Positions 16,473-25,925 of a stretch of DNA of 27,690 bases are shown here, one piece after another (the stretch's first letter is position 1; every line of letters starts with the position of its first letter). The DNA comes from Methanobacteriota archaeon (GTDB lineage Archaea > Methanobacteriota > Methanobacteria > Methanobacteriales > Methanobacteriaceae), in contig JAEZKE010000154.1 of NCBI GenBank assembly GCA_023436175.1, positions 1-27,690 on the forward strand, written 5' to 3'. The translations under genes and the position numbers were made by a program. A model generated the notes under the pieces. The model was not told where the DNA came from, did no database searches, and was given only the letters and a program-made list of their open reading frames with translations.

Positions 16473-16547
16473 TTAGGCGTACCTAAATAATGGAAAGTTA
16501 AGTATAGCTAAATCCTTTATGGTATATAAATTTTTAGGTCAACCTAA
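16473..16547 (-). promoter_or_regulatory. Orphan iron-type promoter, paralogous to the feoA promoter
   Basis: Boxes lie at 16473-16486 (TTAGGCGTACCTAA), 16498-16511 (degenerate, TTAAGTATAGCTAA) and 16534-16547 (TTAGGTCAACCTAA), with minus-strand TATA box TTTATATACC at 16521-16530. Aligned without gaps to the feoA promoter, about 50 of 65 bases agree, including the 25-base box spacing. It points left, into 16.2-16.45 kb, where no protein gene exists. It either drives a non-coding RNA or is a relic of a lost gene. Confidence 0.7.
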
Positions 16548-16652
16548 AAAATTAGTAGAATGTCTGAGAATATTCCATCTAAAAAAATTCAAAAATTAAC
16601 AACGCCATCGTAACTTTTTGCTGATGTAGCTATTTGTAAACTGCTATATAAA

Positions 16653-17456
16653 TTAAATGAATTTCAGATGAACAATTCGATTACCAAACCTGTCTTTAAA
16701 TCCTGGAATCACTGACAACCAGCGTATTATCCTCCACCTGTCTTTATGATAATCAAAATAGTGCCAGTCCTCAACAAATTTAATATGGGAGTTTAATTTC
16801 TCAATATCTTTTCCTTTTTTGATCCCCCACTGAAGCCGAGCTTCTATTTGATACTGATCTCCAATAAAATCCTGTTTCTGGTTTTGTTTTACCAGTGATG
16901 CAGGTGTGGTCTCAAGAAGCATCTCAGCCCCTTTAAATGCAGTGGCTAATTTACTCATAATATCTTTAACTTCCTGTTCTGTGAGGTACATAAATATTCC
17001 CTCTGCAATTATCAAAACATGTTCATTTGTATTGATATCAGTAATCCATGAGTAATCAAAGACTGATTTGGCTATCATTTTGTGTCTTTCACTTTCACTG
17101 AAGAACTGCTTTCGGATGCTGATTACTTCAGGCAAATCTAAGTCATACCAGTAAATTTTGCCGTTATCTGCCCTTAAAAAGCGGGTGTCAAGGCCACATC
17201 CAATGTTAATAATAGTGGCTGTAGGATATTTATCAATAAAATTTTTTGCTGTGTTATCCAGAATTTCAGTTCGAACAGCAACACTGACCAGTGTTGGTTC
17301 TTGGTTCTTAAATTTGGAAAAGTCATAGTCGATTTGGTCCATTATTTCTACGGCTTTTCTATCTTTAATAATGGGTTTAGAATGTTTTGTTTCAATTGCC
17401 CTGGCCCATAGGGGGACAAGTAATGTTTCAGGCACGCCTTTCAGTTTTTGTTCCAT
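16653..17456 (-). CDS. LCMT/TcmP-like class I SAM-dependent methyltransferase
   Basis: This 267-residue protein matches the leucine carboxyl methyltransferase / polyketide O-methyltransferase superfamily. The opening VPETLLVPLWARAIETKH is typical of the TcmP-like branch. IINIGCGLDTRFLR (about 84-97) is the SAM-binding motif with the family's DTR, WYDLDLPEVISIRK is the acidic loop binding the ribose, and EGIFMYLTEQEV is the post-I motif. The substrate is unknown; members methylate carboxyl or hydroxyl groups of small molecules. It is a single gene with an AGGT-type ribosome binding site and a minus-strand TATA box near 17498-17512. No biosynthetic cluster accompanies it. Confidence 0.85.
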   Translation of the reverse strand: MEQKLKGVPETLLVPLWARAIETKHSKPIIKDRKAVEIMDQIDYDFSKFKNQEPTLVSVAVRTEILDNTAKNFIDKYPTATIINIGCGLDTRFLRADNGKIYWYDLDLPEVISIRKQFFSESERHKMIAKSVFDYSWITDINTNEHVLIIAEGIFMYLTEQEVKDIMSKLATAFKGAEMLLETTPASLVKQNQKQDFIGDQYQIEARLQWGIKKGKDIEKLNSHIKFVEDWHYFDYHKDRWRIIRWLSVIPGFKDRFGNRIVHLKFI

Positions 17457-17627
17457 GTTTTGACCTGTTCATTTTGTTGGGGATAAAAAAAATTACTTAA
17501 TATATAATTTAAATTAGATCTATTCTTTTATAATCGTACGGGTAATATGAACTCTATGACTTTGAAAGGATGAATCATGTATAACGAGTTTTAAGCTTTA
17601 TACATGTCACAAATTATATAACTTTTT

Positions 17628-18647
17628 TTATTTTGTTCCCAATTCTTCAATCAATTTACGATAGGTCTCAAAAGCAGGTTTTGGCGTATAATCATCTTTT
17701 AGTAGGCCAAACTGATGTTGCCTGAGAAGGGTAGCCGCATCATCATATTCTGAATTATTGACTATGTCACCTTCAAATTCAGAACTATCTGCGTCTCTTA
17801 ACTGATGGTATTCATAACCTGTAATGTTCAGTTCATCCTTCAATGCATAAATGGTCTTAATAACAGCTTCAATTGTTTTTACCTGTTGTTCATACGGACG
17901 ATTGGGGCCAGTTGACCATGCATTCTCAGTGATACGTATGGGCACGCTAGATGGAATACCTGCACCTGTCAAATCCTGCTTACGGAACTTTTTCAACACT
18001 AAAGTAACTACTTTTTTAAGGTTAGTGAACTTAATAGGTTGGAAAACATCAGGGAAAAAATCAAACCCTACATAATCAAGGGAATCATAGAAAGGTTCGT
18101 TTGCAAGTTCTTTAATTTCCGTCCAGAACGTATCTGCAGGATTAAAGATGGGAGTTGAGTTAAAACCTACTTTTATATTGAGATTTTGTTTACGTATCTC
18201 CTCTTTTGCAGTAATAACTCCCTGTACTAATGCCTGACGTACATTTTTAAAATTACCGTCCATATAAGGCACCTGTACATTTGCTTCCTCAGTAATTTGT
18301 AATGATCCAAGATATGAGCCATACTTTCTTATCATTTTATTAATAGTATTCTTCCATCCAGTCAAGTCTTCTTCATTCGTTTGAAAACACAGTACTAAAT
18401 CTAATTTACGCCTGTCAGTAACATAGTGTTCTGGATTTAGGGGTGTATGGTTGGCAGTTTTTCCATCACCAATATAATGAAGATATGAACGCACCATGAA
18501 TGAACGTTTTGTTCCCTGTAACTTATCCAGTGCCTCTAAAATTTTTTGAGGATTATCAGGTTTTCCTTTACATAATCCTGGGCCTTCTCCTACTGCACTT
18601 CCGGGATAAATCCCAAATACAAAGTTGTGTGCTCTTTCAGTTTGCAT
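17628..18647 (-). CDS. Clan GH-A-like glycoside hydrolase (putative)
   Basis: This 339-residue protein looks like a TIM-barrel glycosidase of clan GH-A. LGSLQITEEAN (E120/E121) at the end of a probable strand 4 and PIRITENAWSTG (E241) at strand 7 are in the right places for the acid/base and nucleophile. LDYVGFDFFPD (190-200) matches the strand-6 region, and the end FGLLKDDYTPKPAFETYRKL is the common closing motif. It has no signal peptide, so it is either cytoplasmic or wrongly predicted. AGGAG lies ten bases before the ATG. A glycosidase of this type is unusual in a hydrogenotrophic methanogen and suggests transfer from bacteria. I cannot assign a family or substrate. Confidence 0.6.
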   Translation of the reverse strand: MQTERAHNFVFGIYPGSAVGEGPGLCKGKPDNPQKILEALDKLQGTKRSFMVRSYLHYIGDGKTANHTPLNPEHYVTDRRKLDLVLCFQTNEEDLTGWKNTINKMIRKYGSYLGSLQITEEANVQVPYMDGNFKNVRQALVQGVITAKEEIRKQNLNIKVGFNSTPIFNPADTFWTEIKELANEPFYDSLDYVGFDFFPDVFQPIKFTNLKKVVTLVLKKFRKQDLTGAGIPSSVPIRITENAWSTGPNRPYEQQVKTIEAVIKTIYALKDELNITGYEYHQLRDADSSEFEGDIVNNSEYDDAATLLRQHQFGLLKDDYTPKPAFETYRKLIEELGTK

Positions 18648-18952
18648 AAGTCATTAACTCCTAATAAGTTTTAGAGAATTTCTATTAACCTCGTTCAATA
18701 TGGGTATGATTATTTCTCATTTTCGAATGATTTTTAATTAATAATTTCAGATGTTTATATTGAAAAATACCGTCTTTAAGTCAGTTCTAATGTTATTAAT
18801 TATTATAAATTTATATCTCATCTCCATTTTGGGTGTTTTTAGAAATTCTCTTTAAAATGATGTGTTGTGAGGATCAGCAGTATTTCTTAATTTTTTTATT
18901 TATAGATTTCTCTTAAACAATAATTTATAAAATTACAGACAAAATTAATACT
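18648..18952. other. Divergent intergenic region (305 bp)
   Basis: It holds the promoters of the glycosidase-like gene (minus) and the GGR-like gene (plus). A plus-strand TATA candidate, AATTTATAAAATT at 18924-18936, is about 20 bases before the ATG at 18953, so that mRNA is probably leaderless. I see no other feature. Confidence 0.5.
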
Positions 18953-20020
18953 ATGGAAGGGGTACAAATTTTGGGTGCAGGGCCTGCAGGGTTATCTGCA
19001 GCTATAAATCTTGCAAAAGCAGATTATGATGTTAATATTTTTGAAAAGAGTGCAGATGTAGGCTCAAGATTTCATGAAGACTTTCAGGGACTTGAAAATT
19101 GGTCTGATAAAGATGATGTGCTTAAATTATTTAAAAATATGAATATTGATATTAATTTTAAATATCATCCCTTTTTAGAACTTAAAATCGCCAATGAATC
19201 TAAAATATGGGATTTTAAATGTAAAAAGCCTGCATTTTATCTTGTTAAGAGAGGATCAAAAGAAGAAACTTTGGACACTGCTTTAAAAAATCAAGCTTTT
19301 GATTTGGGAGTAAATATCCATTTTAATGAAACAATTCATGAAAATGAAGTGGATATTATTGCAACTGGTCCTATAAAAAATAAAATTTATGCTGCAGCAA
19401 AGGGCATTACTTTTAATACGTTTTCTCAAAATACTGCAGTTGGCCTTGTTAATAATAATGCTGCTTTAAATGGTTATTCCTACCTTTTAATTGCCGAAGG
19501 GCAGGGATGTATGGCCACTGTTTTATTTAATAATTTTAATAACATGAATTCTTATTTTAAACAAACAAAAAGAGTTTTTAATGATAAATTTAATCTGGAT
19601 TTAAAAGAAGTAAGTAATATGGGAGGCATTGGTTGTTTTTCAAGTAAAAATATTTTTAAACGCGGAAAAAGTTTATATATAGGCGAAGCTGCTGGACTGC
19701 AAGATTTTTTATGGGGTTTTGGTATTAAAAGTGCCGTTACATCAGGATATCTCGCTGCAAAAAGTATAATTAATGGGGACGATTACCAGAAATGTGCAGA
19801 AAGTTTTTTCACAGATAAATTGACTGCAGGTATGGTCAACCGTTATTTATGGGAACGGTTCTGCTTTTTAGATTACTCATTCATAGTAAACAGAATTCAT
19901 AGGGCAAATGATCCCCTTAAGTTCCTTAATTATTTTTATAACGCTAATTTTGTCCATAAAATGATTTATCCATTTGCTAAAGGGTATTTAGAGAGGAAAT
20001 ATAAGATTTTAAAGCTTTGA
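18953..20020 (+). CDS. Geranylgeranyl reductase-like FAD flavoprotein
   Basis: This 355-residue flavoprotein has an N-terminal dinucleotide fold VQILGAGPAGLSAAINLAKA with the acidic end NIFEKS, and the second FAD motif in modified form: SLYIGEAAGLQDFLWGFGIKSAVTSGYLAAKSI (about 240-272). This is the layout of the geranylgeranyl reductase / FixC group, which in archaea hydrogenates isoprenoid lipids, although many paralogues have other substrates. The C-terminal ~70 residues are rich in aromatic residues and may bind lipid. It has no Shine-Dalgarno sequence and appears to be leaderless. The adenine deaminase gene begins 92 bases later with its own ribosome binding site. Confidence 0.75.
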   Translation: MEGVQILGAGPAGLSAAINLAKADYDVNIFEKSADVGSRFHEDFQGLENWSDKDDVLKLFKNMNIDINFKYHPFLELKIANESKIWDFKCKKPAFYLVKRGSKEETLDTALKNQAFDLGVNIHFNETIHENEVDIIATGPIKNKIYAAAKGITFNTFSQNTAVGLVNNNAALNGYSYLLIAEGQGCMATVLFNNFNNMNSYFKQTKRVFNDKFNLDLKEVSNMGGIGCFSSKNIFKRGKSLYIGEAAGLQDFLWGFGIKSAVTSGYLAAKSIINGDDYQKCAESFFTDKLTAGMVNRYLWERFCFLDYSFIVNRIHRANDPLKFLNYFYNANFVHKMIYPFAKGYLERKYKILKL

Positions 20021-20112
20021 CTTTTTAAACAGATATCTATAAAGAAATACAGTTAAATAATTTGTAATATGTTAAATTTAGATTAACAGTTAATTTATTG
20101 GGAGCAATATCC

Positions 20113-21720
20113 ATGATCAGAGGCAATTTAGTTAATCCGTTTACTGAAGAGATCTACCCTGCAGAAATAGAGATGCATGATGGGATGATAAGATGCGTGA
20201 AGCAAATTGAAGGTAACTTCAACCAGTTTATTTTACCTGGATTTATCGATGCACACATACATATCGAAAGTTCGATGCTTACACCTTCAAGGTTTGCAGA
20301 AATAGTTGTACCCCATGGAACGACTTCTGTTGTATCAGATCCTCATGAAATTGCCAACGTCATGGGAACCAGTGGAATAAAATATATGATTGAAGATGCC
20401 TCTAACGTTCCTCTCAACGTGTTTTTTACAGCCCCATCATGCGTCCCTGCAACGCCGTTTGAAACTTCGGGCGCAGTAATCGGCTCAAAAGAAATTGAAA
20501 AGCTTATTAAATACGAAGAAATGGTTGCACTTGGAGAGATGATGAATTTTCCAGGGGTTTTATCAGATGATCCCGAAGTAATAGCCAAAATTGCAGTATC
20601 TAAAAAATATAAAAAGCCTGTTGATGGGCATGCACCTCTTTTAACTGGAAATGAACTCTGCAAATATATTGCAGCAGGAATTTCAACTGACCACGAATGC
20701 ACATTAAAAGAGGAAGTAATTGAAAAGCGAAAGCTTGGAATGAAGGTGATGCTTAGACAGGGCTCATCTGCAAAAAATTTAGCGGATTTAATAGGTGCAG
20801 GTGGAGATTTCATCATATCTGATGATAAGCACCCTGAAGATCTCTTAAAGGGGCATGTTGATTTGATGCTGAAAGAAGCTGTTGAACTTGGAGAAGATCC
20901 AGTTAAAGCGCTTAAAATGGTAACTATTAATCCTGCAGTCCATTATAACTTAAATTCTGGACTAATTTCTCCAGGAAAATCTGCAGACATGGTTATAGTT
21001 GAGGATCTTAAAAATTTCAAAGTAAAAGAGGTTTATATAGCTGGAAATGCTGCTGCACGTGAAGGAAAAGCATTGTTTTCTGTTAATCCTGTTGAACTTG
21101 AAGGCACCTTTAAAATAAGTTCTAAAAAGCCCGCAGACTTTGAGATTTCATCTTCCAAAAAAGAGGAAAAGGTAAGGGTAATTGATGTAGTAGAAGGGCA
21201 GCTGCTCACTGAGGAATCTGAAGCAGTTCTCCAGGTTATGAATAATAAAATAGAACCCGATGTAGAAAATGATATCTTGAAAATAGCAGTTCTTGAAAGG
21301 TACGGCCATAATAAAATGACAAATGCATTTGTTCACGGGTTCGGGCTTAAAAAGGGTGCAATTGCATCAAGTGTGGCCCATGATTCACATAATATAATTG
21401 CAGTTGGAACAAATAGTCATGACATGGCAGATGCTGTTAATAAACTTGTTAAAAATAACGGGGGACTTGTAACTGCGTCTAAGGGGTGTATCCATTCCTT
21501 AAAACTTCCAATAGGTGGATTAATGAGTACAAAATCTGCTGAAGATGTGGCTTTTAAACTTGAAGTTTTACATAACGCTTTGGTTGATATGGGATGTAAA
21601 CTGGCTTCACCTTTTATGACAATGTCATTTTTAGCCCTTCTTGTAATTCCAAAATTAAAAATAAGCGATATGGGACTATTTGATGTTGAAAAATTTGATT
21701 TTGTTGATGTAATAAAATGA
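20113..21720 (+). CDS. ade: Adenine deaminase
   Basis: This 535-residue amidohydrolase converts adenine to hypoxanthine and ammonia in purine salvage. It has the metal site DAHIHIESSM, HGTTSVVSDPHEIANVMG, the GHAPLLTGNEL region, STDHECT and SDDKHPEDLLKGH, all typical of the Ade family, and the C-terminal Ade domain. The frame is open from a TTG at 20098, but the ATG at 20113 follows GGGAG at 20100-20104 and begins the domain, so I use it. UPF0282 starts 22 bases after the stop, probably in the same operon. Confidence 0.93.
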   Translation: MIRGNLVNPFTEEIYPAEIEMHDGMIRCVKQIEGNFNQFILPGFIDAHIHIESSMLTPSRFAEIVVPHGTTSVVSDPHEIANVMGTSGIKYMIEDASNVPLNVFFTAPSCVPATPFETSGAVIGSKEIEKLIKYEEMVALGEMMNFPGVLSDDPEVIAKIAVSKKYKKPVDGHAPLLTGNELCKYIAAGISTDHECTLKEEVIEKRKLGMKVMLRQGSSAKNLADLIGAGGDFIISDDKHPEDLLKGHVDLMLKEAVELGEDPVKALKMVTINPAVHYNLNSGLISPGKSADMVIVEDLKNFKVKEVYIAGNAAAREGKALFSVNPVELEGTFKISSKKPADFEISSSKKEEKVRVIDVVEGQLLTEESEAVLQVMNNKIEPDVENDILKIAVLERYGHNKMTNAFVHGFGLKKGAIASSVAHDSHNIIAVGTNSHDMADAVNKLVKNNGGLVTASKGCIHSLKLPIGGLMSTKSAEDVAFKLEVLHNALVDMGCKLASPFMTMSFLALLVIPKLKISDMGLFDVEKFDFVDVIK

Positions 21721-21742
21721 AACCCTTTAATTTGGTGATCTC

Positions 21743-22621
21743 ATGAAAATTGTACCACTTGCCTTTGAAAGCATGGGCGTAAGGTCTATGGCAACATTCG
21801 TTGAAACTGACCAGAAAATACTGATTGACCCTGGAACATCCATAGCCCCTAAAAGGTTTGGATATCCTCCATGGAAGACTGAATTTGATGCATTACATGA
21901 AACCAGGGCTAGAATTGAAAAATATTCAGAAAAAGCAGACATTGTAACTATTAGTCATTATCATCACGACCATTACACTCCCTTTGAACTTGGAAAATTT
22001 TTAGATTCATCTCCAGAATCTGCAAAAAAACTGTATGAAGGAAAAAAGTTATTTATTAAACACCCCACCTCTCAAATCAATAAAAGCCAGCAAAAGCGCG
22101 CTGCTGAATTTTTAAAGAATTTAAACGGTTTAAACTGTGAAATATCCTATGCGGATGGTAAATCATTTAAAGTAGGAGATACATCAATTAAATTTTCAGA
22201 TCCTCTCCCTCACGGTTCTGAGGGGAGCAAATTAGGTTATGTAATTGCTGTAACTATTATGTATAATGGAAAAAGCTTTATGCACGCATCTGATGTTCAG
22301 GGCCCTATTTATAATGAAGCAAGGCAGGCTATTCTTGAAGAAAAACCAGATATGCTGATATTGAGCGGACCTCCAATTTATCTAGCAGGATTTGCCGTTG
22401 AAAGAAAAGATATTGAAAAAGCTCGAAGCAATTTAATTGAAATAGCAGAGCAAATACCTAAAGTGGTAGTAGACCATCATCTTTTAAGGAATTCAAGATA
22501 TCTTAATTTTATAAAGTCAGTGAGGAAAGAATCTGGCGGTGAGATATTGGTAGCATCACAAATCATTGGCAAGGAACCTAATTTGTTAGAGGCAAAACGA
22601 AAAGAATTTTATCGCCTTTAA
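21743..22621 (+). CDS. UPF0282 metallo-beta-lactamase-fold protein
   Basis: The 292-residue protein has the metallo-hydrolase motif SHYHHDHYTP (H72, H74, D76, H77), IDPGTSIAP before it, DPLPHGSEGSKLG and HASDVQGPI after it, and VVDHHLLRN near the end, which is the UPF0282 family pattern of archaea. It should be a dinuclear-metal hydrolase, but its substrate is unknown. GGTGAT lies close before the ATG. It follows ade by 22 bases, so it is probably translated from the same mRNA. Confidence 0.88.
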   Translation: MKIVPLAFESMGVRSMATFVETDQKILIDPGTSIAPKRFGYPPWKTEFDALHETRARIEKYSEKADIVTISHYHHDHYTPFELGKFLDSSPESAKKLYEGKKLFIKHPTSQINKSQQKRAAEFLKNLNGLNCEISYADGKSFKVGDTSIKFSDPLPHGSEGSKLGYVIAVTIMYNGKSFMHASDVQGPIYNEARQAILEEKPDMLILSGPPIYLAGFAVERKDIEKARSNLIEIAEQIPKVVVDHHLLRNSRYLNFIKSVRKESGGEILVASQIIGKEPNLLEAKRKEFYRL

Positions 22622-22840
22622 ATATAGGTGAAATATTTAGTTACCTATTTAGAAACGTTAACTATCAATCCTCATTAAATTGAGCATAATATAAGTTATA
22701 ACAGTTTAACAACCCTAAAAAAGCAAAATTCTCTTTTAAAATAAAAAAACTTATATTGTAATAAAATTAAATATAACCATCTTATTGGGTATAATTCCCT
22801 TAAATAAATTAATAATTATAAAGGACAAGTTTAAAGTTTT

Positions 22841-24127
22841 ATGGATGATAAGATGGATAACAAATACATCAATGTTCTTTTAATAGAAGATAATCTTACA
22901 GACATAGTTTTAATACGAGAAATGCTAAAGGAAGTACGAACGCATAGATTTAAATTACACAACACCCGCCGCCTTGAAGAGGGATTGGATCATATTGAGA
23001 AAAATGGGGCAGATGTGCTGTTATTAGATTTAAACTTGCCGGATAGTTTTGGGCTTGACACGTTCCTGAAAGCGAAGAATAGAGTACCTCATATTCCTAT
23101 TGTGATTTTAAGTGTATTTGATGATGAGGATATTGCTATTAATGCAGTAAAAGGCGAAGCACAGGATTATTTAATTAAAGGAAAAGTTGACAGCAGTCTC
23201 TTAGCACGTTCCATATCCTATGCAATTGAGCGTAAATCAATTGAGGGAGAGTTAAGAAGACACCGTGATCATCTCGAGGAACTGGTTCAAGAGAGAACTT
23301 ATGAACTGCAGGCAGCAAACAAACGGCTTCAAAATGAGATAGAAGAACGTAAAAAAGCTGAAGAAGAAATTAAAGCATCGCTTGAAGAGAAAAAAATACT
23401 CCTTGAAGAGATACATCACCGAGTTGAAAATAATTTAGATACAATTTCTAATCTTATAGGGCTTGAGTATACTCAAATTAATAATAAAGAACCTATTGAG
23501 ATTTATCAAGAAAACCAAAATCGTGTTAAAGCTATTGCTTTAATTCACGAGATACTTTCCAGATCAGAAGACTTTGCAATAATTGATTTTGCTAAATATG
23601 CTCATGATTTAATTAATTATCTTTTTAAGTCATATGCAGTTGATAAAAACATAAATGCCAATATAAAGATAGATGGAATTCTGTTGGATATAGATACTGC
23701 AGTTCCATGTGGTTTAATTTTAAATGAACTTGTAACTAATTCTATAAAACATGCATTTCCATCATATTCTGAATCCCGCCAGTCTGCAAATATATTCACC
23801 CGACCTGCAGATGAAAGTCGTGAATTTGTAAGTGATCAATTTGGATGTCTGACAACTGAACGCCGTAAACTTATAAGTAACCAGCTCACAGATCAAAATG
23901 AAATAGTTGGAGAAATAAATATCACATTTACATTAGATGATGGTACATTCACATTAAAAGTCAGTGATAATGGAATAGGTTTACCTGATGACGTTGATTT
24001 TAGATATGCAGAAACTACTGGAATGCAGTTAGTAAATGCACTTGTAAGACAGCTTGATGGCCTTATTGACCTTGAAACAGATAATGGCTGTGAATTTAAA
24101 ATTACATTCAGGGAGTCCAATGTATAA
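22841..24127 (+). CDS. REC-HisKA_2 hybrid sensor histidine kinase
   Basis: The 428-residue protein has an N-terminal receiver domain (residues ~10-125; acidic pair E16/D17, phospho-acceptor D63, S91, K113), a charged coiled coil (about 130-185), a HisKA_2 dimerisation domain with EIHHRVENN (H192/H193), and an HATPase domain with N-box NELVTN (295-300) and DNGIG (376-380). There are no membrane segments or PAS domain, so it receives its signal from another protein through the receiver. Between the N-box and the G1 box is an extra ~49-residue Arg/Ser/Glu-rich stretch (308-356). No partner response regulator is nearby. Two ATG choices exist (22841, 22853). Confidence 0.88.
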   Translation: MDDKMDNKYINVLLIEDNLTDIVLIREMLKEVRTHRFKLHNTRRLEEGLDHIEKNGADVLLLDLNLPDSFGLDTFLKAKNRVPHIPIVILSVFDDEDIAINAVKGEAQDYLIKGKVDSSLLARSISYAIERKSIEGELRRHRDHLEELVQERTYELQAANKRLQNEIEERKKAEEEIKASLEEKKILLEEIHHRVENNLDTISNLIGLEYTQINNKEPIEIYQENQNRVKAIALIHEILSRSEDFAIIDFAKYAHDLINYLFKSYAVDKNINANIKIDGILLDIDTAVPCGLILNELVTNSIKHAFPSYSESRQSANIFTRPADESREFVSDQFGCLTTERRKLISNQLTDQNEIVGEINITFTLDDGTFTLKVSDNGIGLPDDVDFRYAETTGMQLVNALVRQLDGLIDLETDNGCEFKITFRESNV

Positions 24128-24212
24128 AAAAGACTTTTAAAATTTTTTAATTCAGTTATAATATTTATAATAATAGTTTAAATTCTTAGTCTATTTAAAT
24201 TTTTATATCCTA

Positions 24213-24830
24213 TTAAATGTTTTCAATGTATTTTAAGATATTATGCATGGCTTTTTTATGATCTAAGCTTCCTACACGGTTTACAGTCTTTGACATTTCA
24301 TAAATTCGTTCTGCATACAATTGAGAAGTAGTTTCATCTACCATCTTAATCCTTGTTAAATAAACAAGGGATTCTATTATGGCAAAAATAGCTCTGTTCA
24401 AAGGTTCGACGCCATCTTTTTTAATTATAATATCATCTACTTTGGCTTTTATTATACTCATCTTAGATTTACGAATATTATCTTCTTTTTCAATTTCTTT
24501 AACGTTAGTTACATTTGCAGTAAAAAATGCATCTGTATTTTTAATGTAAAAGTCATCACCATACTTTTTAAAATAATCAGAAGAAAGATCTCCAGTGGTA
24601 CATCCTACAAAAATGAGGGGATCTTTTAAAATATTTACAACAAATTTAGAGTTATTTTTTATATTTTTGAGGGTATGGGTTCCTTCAAAGAGATTCAGTA
24701 CAATTTCATTTTTATTTTTGCAAATAACTCCTATTGGAGCCGCATTTGGTATTCCATATCCGTTTTGAGTGGTTATAATTGTTTCATAAAGCAATCCCTT
24801 TTTCATTCCAAGATATCCAAGATCTTGCAT
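24213..24830 (-). CDS. DUF447 split-barrel flavin-type protein
   Basis: This 205-residue archaeal DUF447 protein has the N-terminal FMN-binding split-barrel pattern (GLLYETIITTQNGYGIPNAAPIGVICKN) and a helical C-terminal part with LNRAIFAIIESLVYLTRIKM. The family is frequent in methanogens, and its activity is not established. GGTGA precedes the ATG and a TATA-like box lies near 24850-24860. It converges with the kinase gene, separated by T-rich DNA that may hold both terminators. Confidence 0.85.
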   Translation of the reverse strand: MQDLGYLGMKKGLLYETIITTQNGYGIPNAAPIGVICKNKNEIVLNLFEGTHTLKNIKNNSKFVVNILKDPLIFVGCTTGDLSSDYFKKYGDDFYIKNTDAFFTANVTNVKEIEKEDNIRKSKMSIIKAKVDDIIIKKDGVEPLNRAIFAIIESLVYLTRIKMVDETTSQLYAERIYEMSKTVNRVGSLDHKKAMHNILKYIENI

Positions 24831-25056
24831 ATATTCACCCTGTTAAACTTCAATATATTTAACCCGTAACGTTATTGATTTATTTAGTACAGTTAATAAA
24901 TTTAATTATATGGAAAATCTATTTTTTAAGTTAAACTAATTATAATTGGTTATTTTAAATTTAATTCTTTAAAATAGATTTAATTAAAAATAACAAGATA
25001 AATAAATTAATTAAATATTACTTTAAAACAAAATTAGATAAATAAATTGTCTTAAT

Positions 25057-25209
25057 TTATCTGTATCTGTCTCTGCCTTTTAAAAAGAGATACACGATAA
25101 AGGCTATGACAATTATAATAATTATTGGTAGTAAGAACCATATTATCTTGAGTAAAATTACTGCCACTATAATAGCTATTATTATATATATGATGTCTCT
25201 AAACTCCAT
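25057..25209 (-). CDS. 50-residue membrane protein
   Basis: This tiny protein begins MEFRDIIYIIIA and ends LFLKGRDRYR. Two hydrophobic helices of about 17 residues flank a Trp/Pro turn, and the basic tail probably lies inside. The frame is open to 25347, but the upstream part would overlap the GuaA gene start and has no ribosome binding site. AGGATAT lies just before the ATG, and a TATA box (TATAAATATATT, minus) about 20-25 bases upstream implies an almost leaderless mRNA. Function unknown; it shares its upstream region with the divergent guaA-subunit gene. Confidence 0.6.
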   Translation of the reverse strand: MEFRDIIYIIIAIIVAVILLKIIWFLLPIIIIIVIAFIVYLFLKGRDRYR

Positions 25210-25293
25210 ATATCCTAATTGTATTTTAATATATTTATACATTTTTATGTTTATGTGACTTAATTTACCAGTAAAACAATATTTAGGAGATAT

Positions 25294-25866
25294 ATGATGA
25301 AGATACTTGTTATAAATAATCATGGACAGTACAATCACAGAATTCACAGGACATTACACTATTTAAAAATTCCTTCAGAATTAATTCCAAATTCAACATC
25401 TATTGATGAAATAAATGAGAAAAAACCAGCTGGCCTTATATTAGGTGGGGGACCATCTATAGATCGAGCTGGAAATTGCTTTGAATATGTTAAAGAATTG
25501 GATTATCCTATTTTGGGGATTTGTCTTGGCCACCAGATAATAGCAAAAGCTTATGGTGGTGAAGTAGGGTCTGCAGGGATGGAAAGTTATGCGAAAATTG
25601 AGATTAACATAAAAGAAGAGAATGATATCTTTAAAGGACTTGGAGACACCATGAAAGTGTGGACATCACACAAAGATGAGGTTATAAAGTTACCTGAAGG
25701 TTTTAAAATACTTGCAAGCTCTCCAATTTGTGAAATTGAGGCAATGAAGCATGAAACTAAACCGTTATATGGTATACAGTTCCACCCTGAGGTTCATCAT
25801 ACTGAAAATGGACCAAAACTATTTGAAAACTTCTATGAGTTTTGTAAGAAGTATTCAAGTCAGTAG
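25294..25866 (+). CDS. guaAA: GMP synthase glutaminase subunit A
   Basis: The 190-residue class I glutamine amidotransferase supplies ammonia to GMP synthase from XMP. The catalytic triad is C77 (ICLGHQ), H164 and E166 (FHPEV). In archaea this subunit is a separate polypeptide from the ATP-pyrophosphatase subunit, which is not in the window. AGGAGAT precedes tandem ATGs at 25294 and 25297. The length is normal for the archaeal form. Carbamoyl-phosphate synthase and anthranilate synthase glutaminases are larger or differ in the motifs. Confidence 0.92.
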   Translation: MMKILVINNHGQYNHRIHRTLHYLKIPSELIPNSTSIDEINEKKPAGLILGGGPSIDRAGNCFEYVKELDYPILGICLGHQIIAKAYGGEVGSAGMESYAKIEINIKEENDIFKGLGDTMKVWTSHKDEVIKLPEGFKILASSPICEIEAMKHETKPLYGIQFHPEVHHTENGPKLFENFYEFCKKYSSQ

Positions 25867-25925
25867 ATAAAAATAGATTAATACTTTACTTTCAATTTTT
25901 AAAATAAAATTAGAAAATAATATTG

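Noticed and set aside
20098..20112. TTG start of adenine deaminase at 20098
   Set aside because: GGGAG lies within it and the ATG at 20113 begins the family domain.
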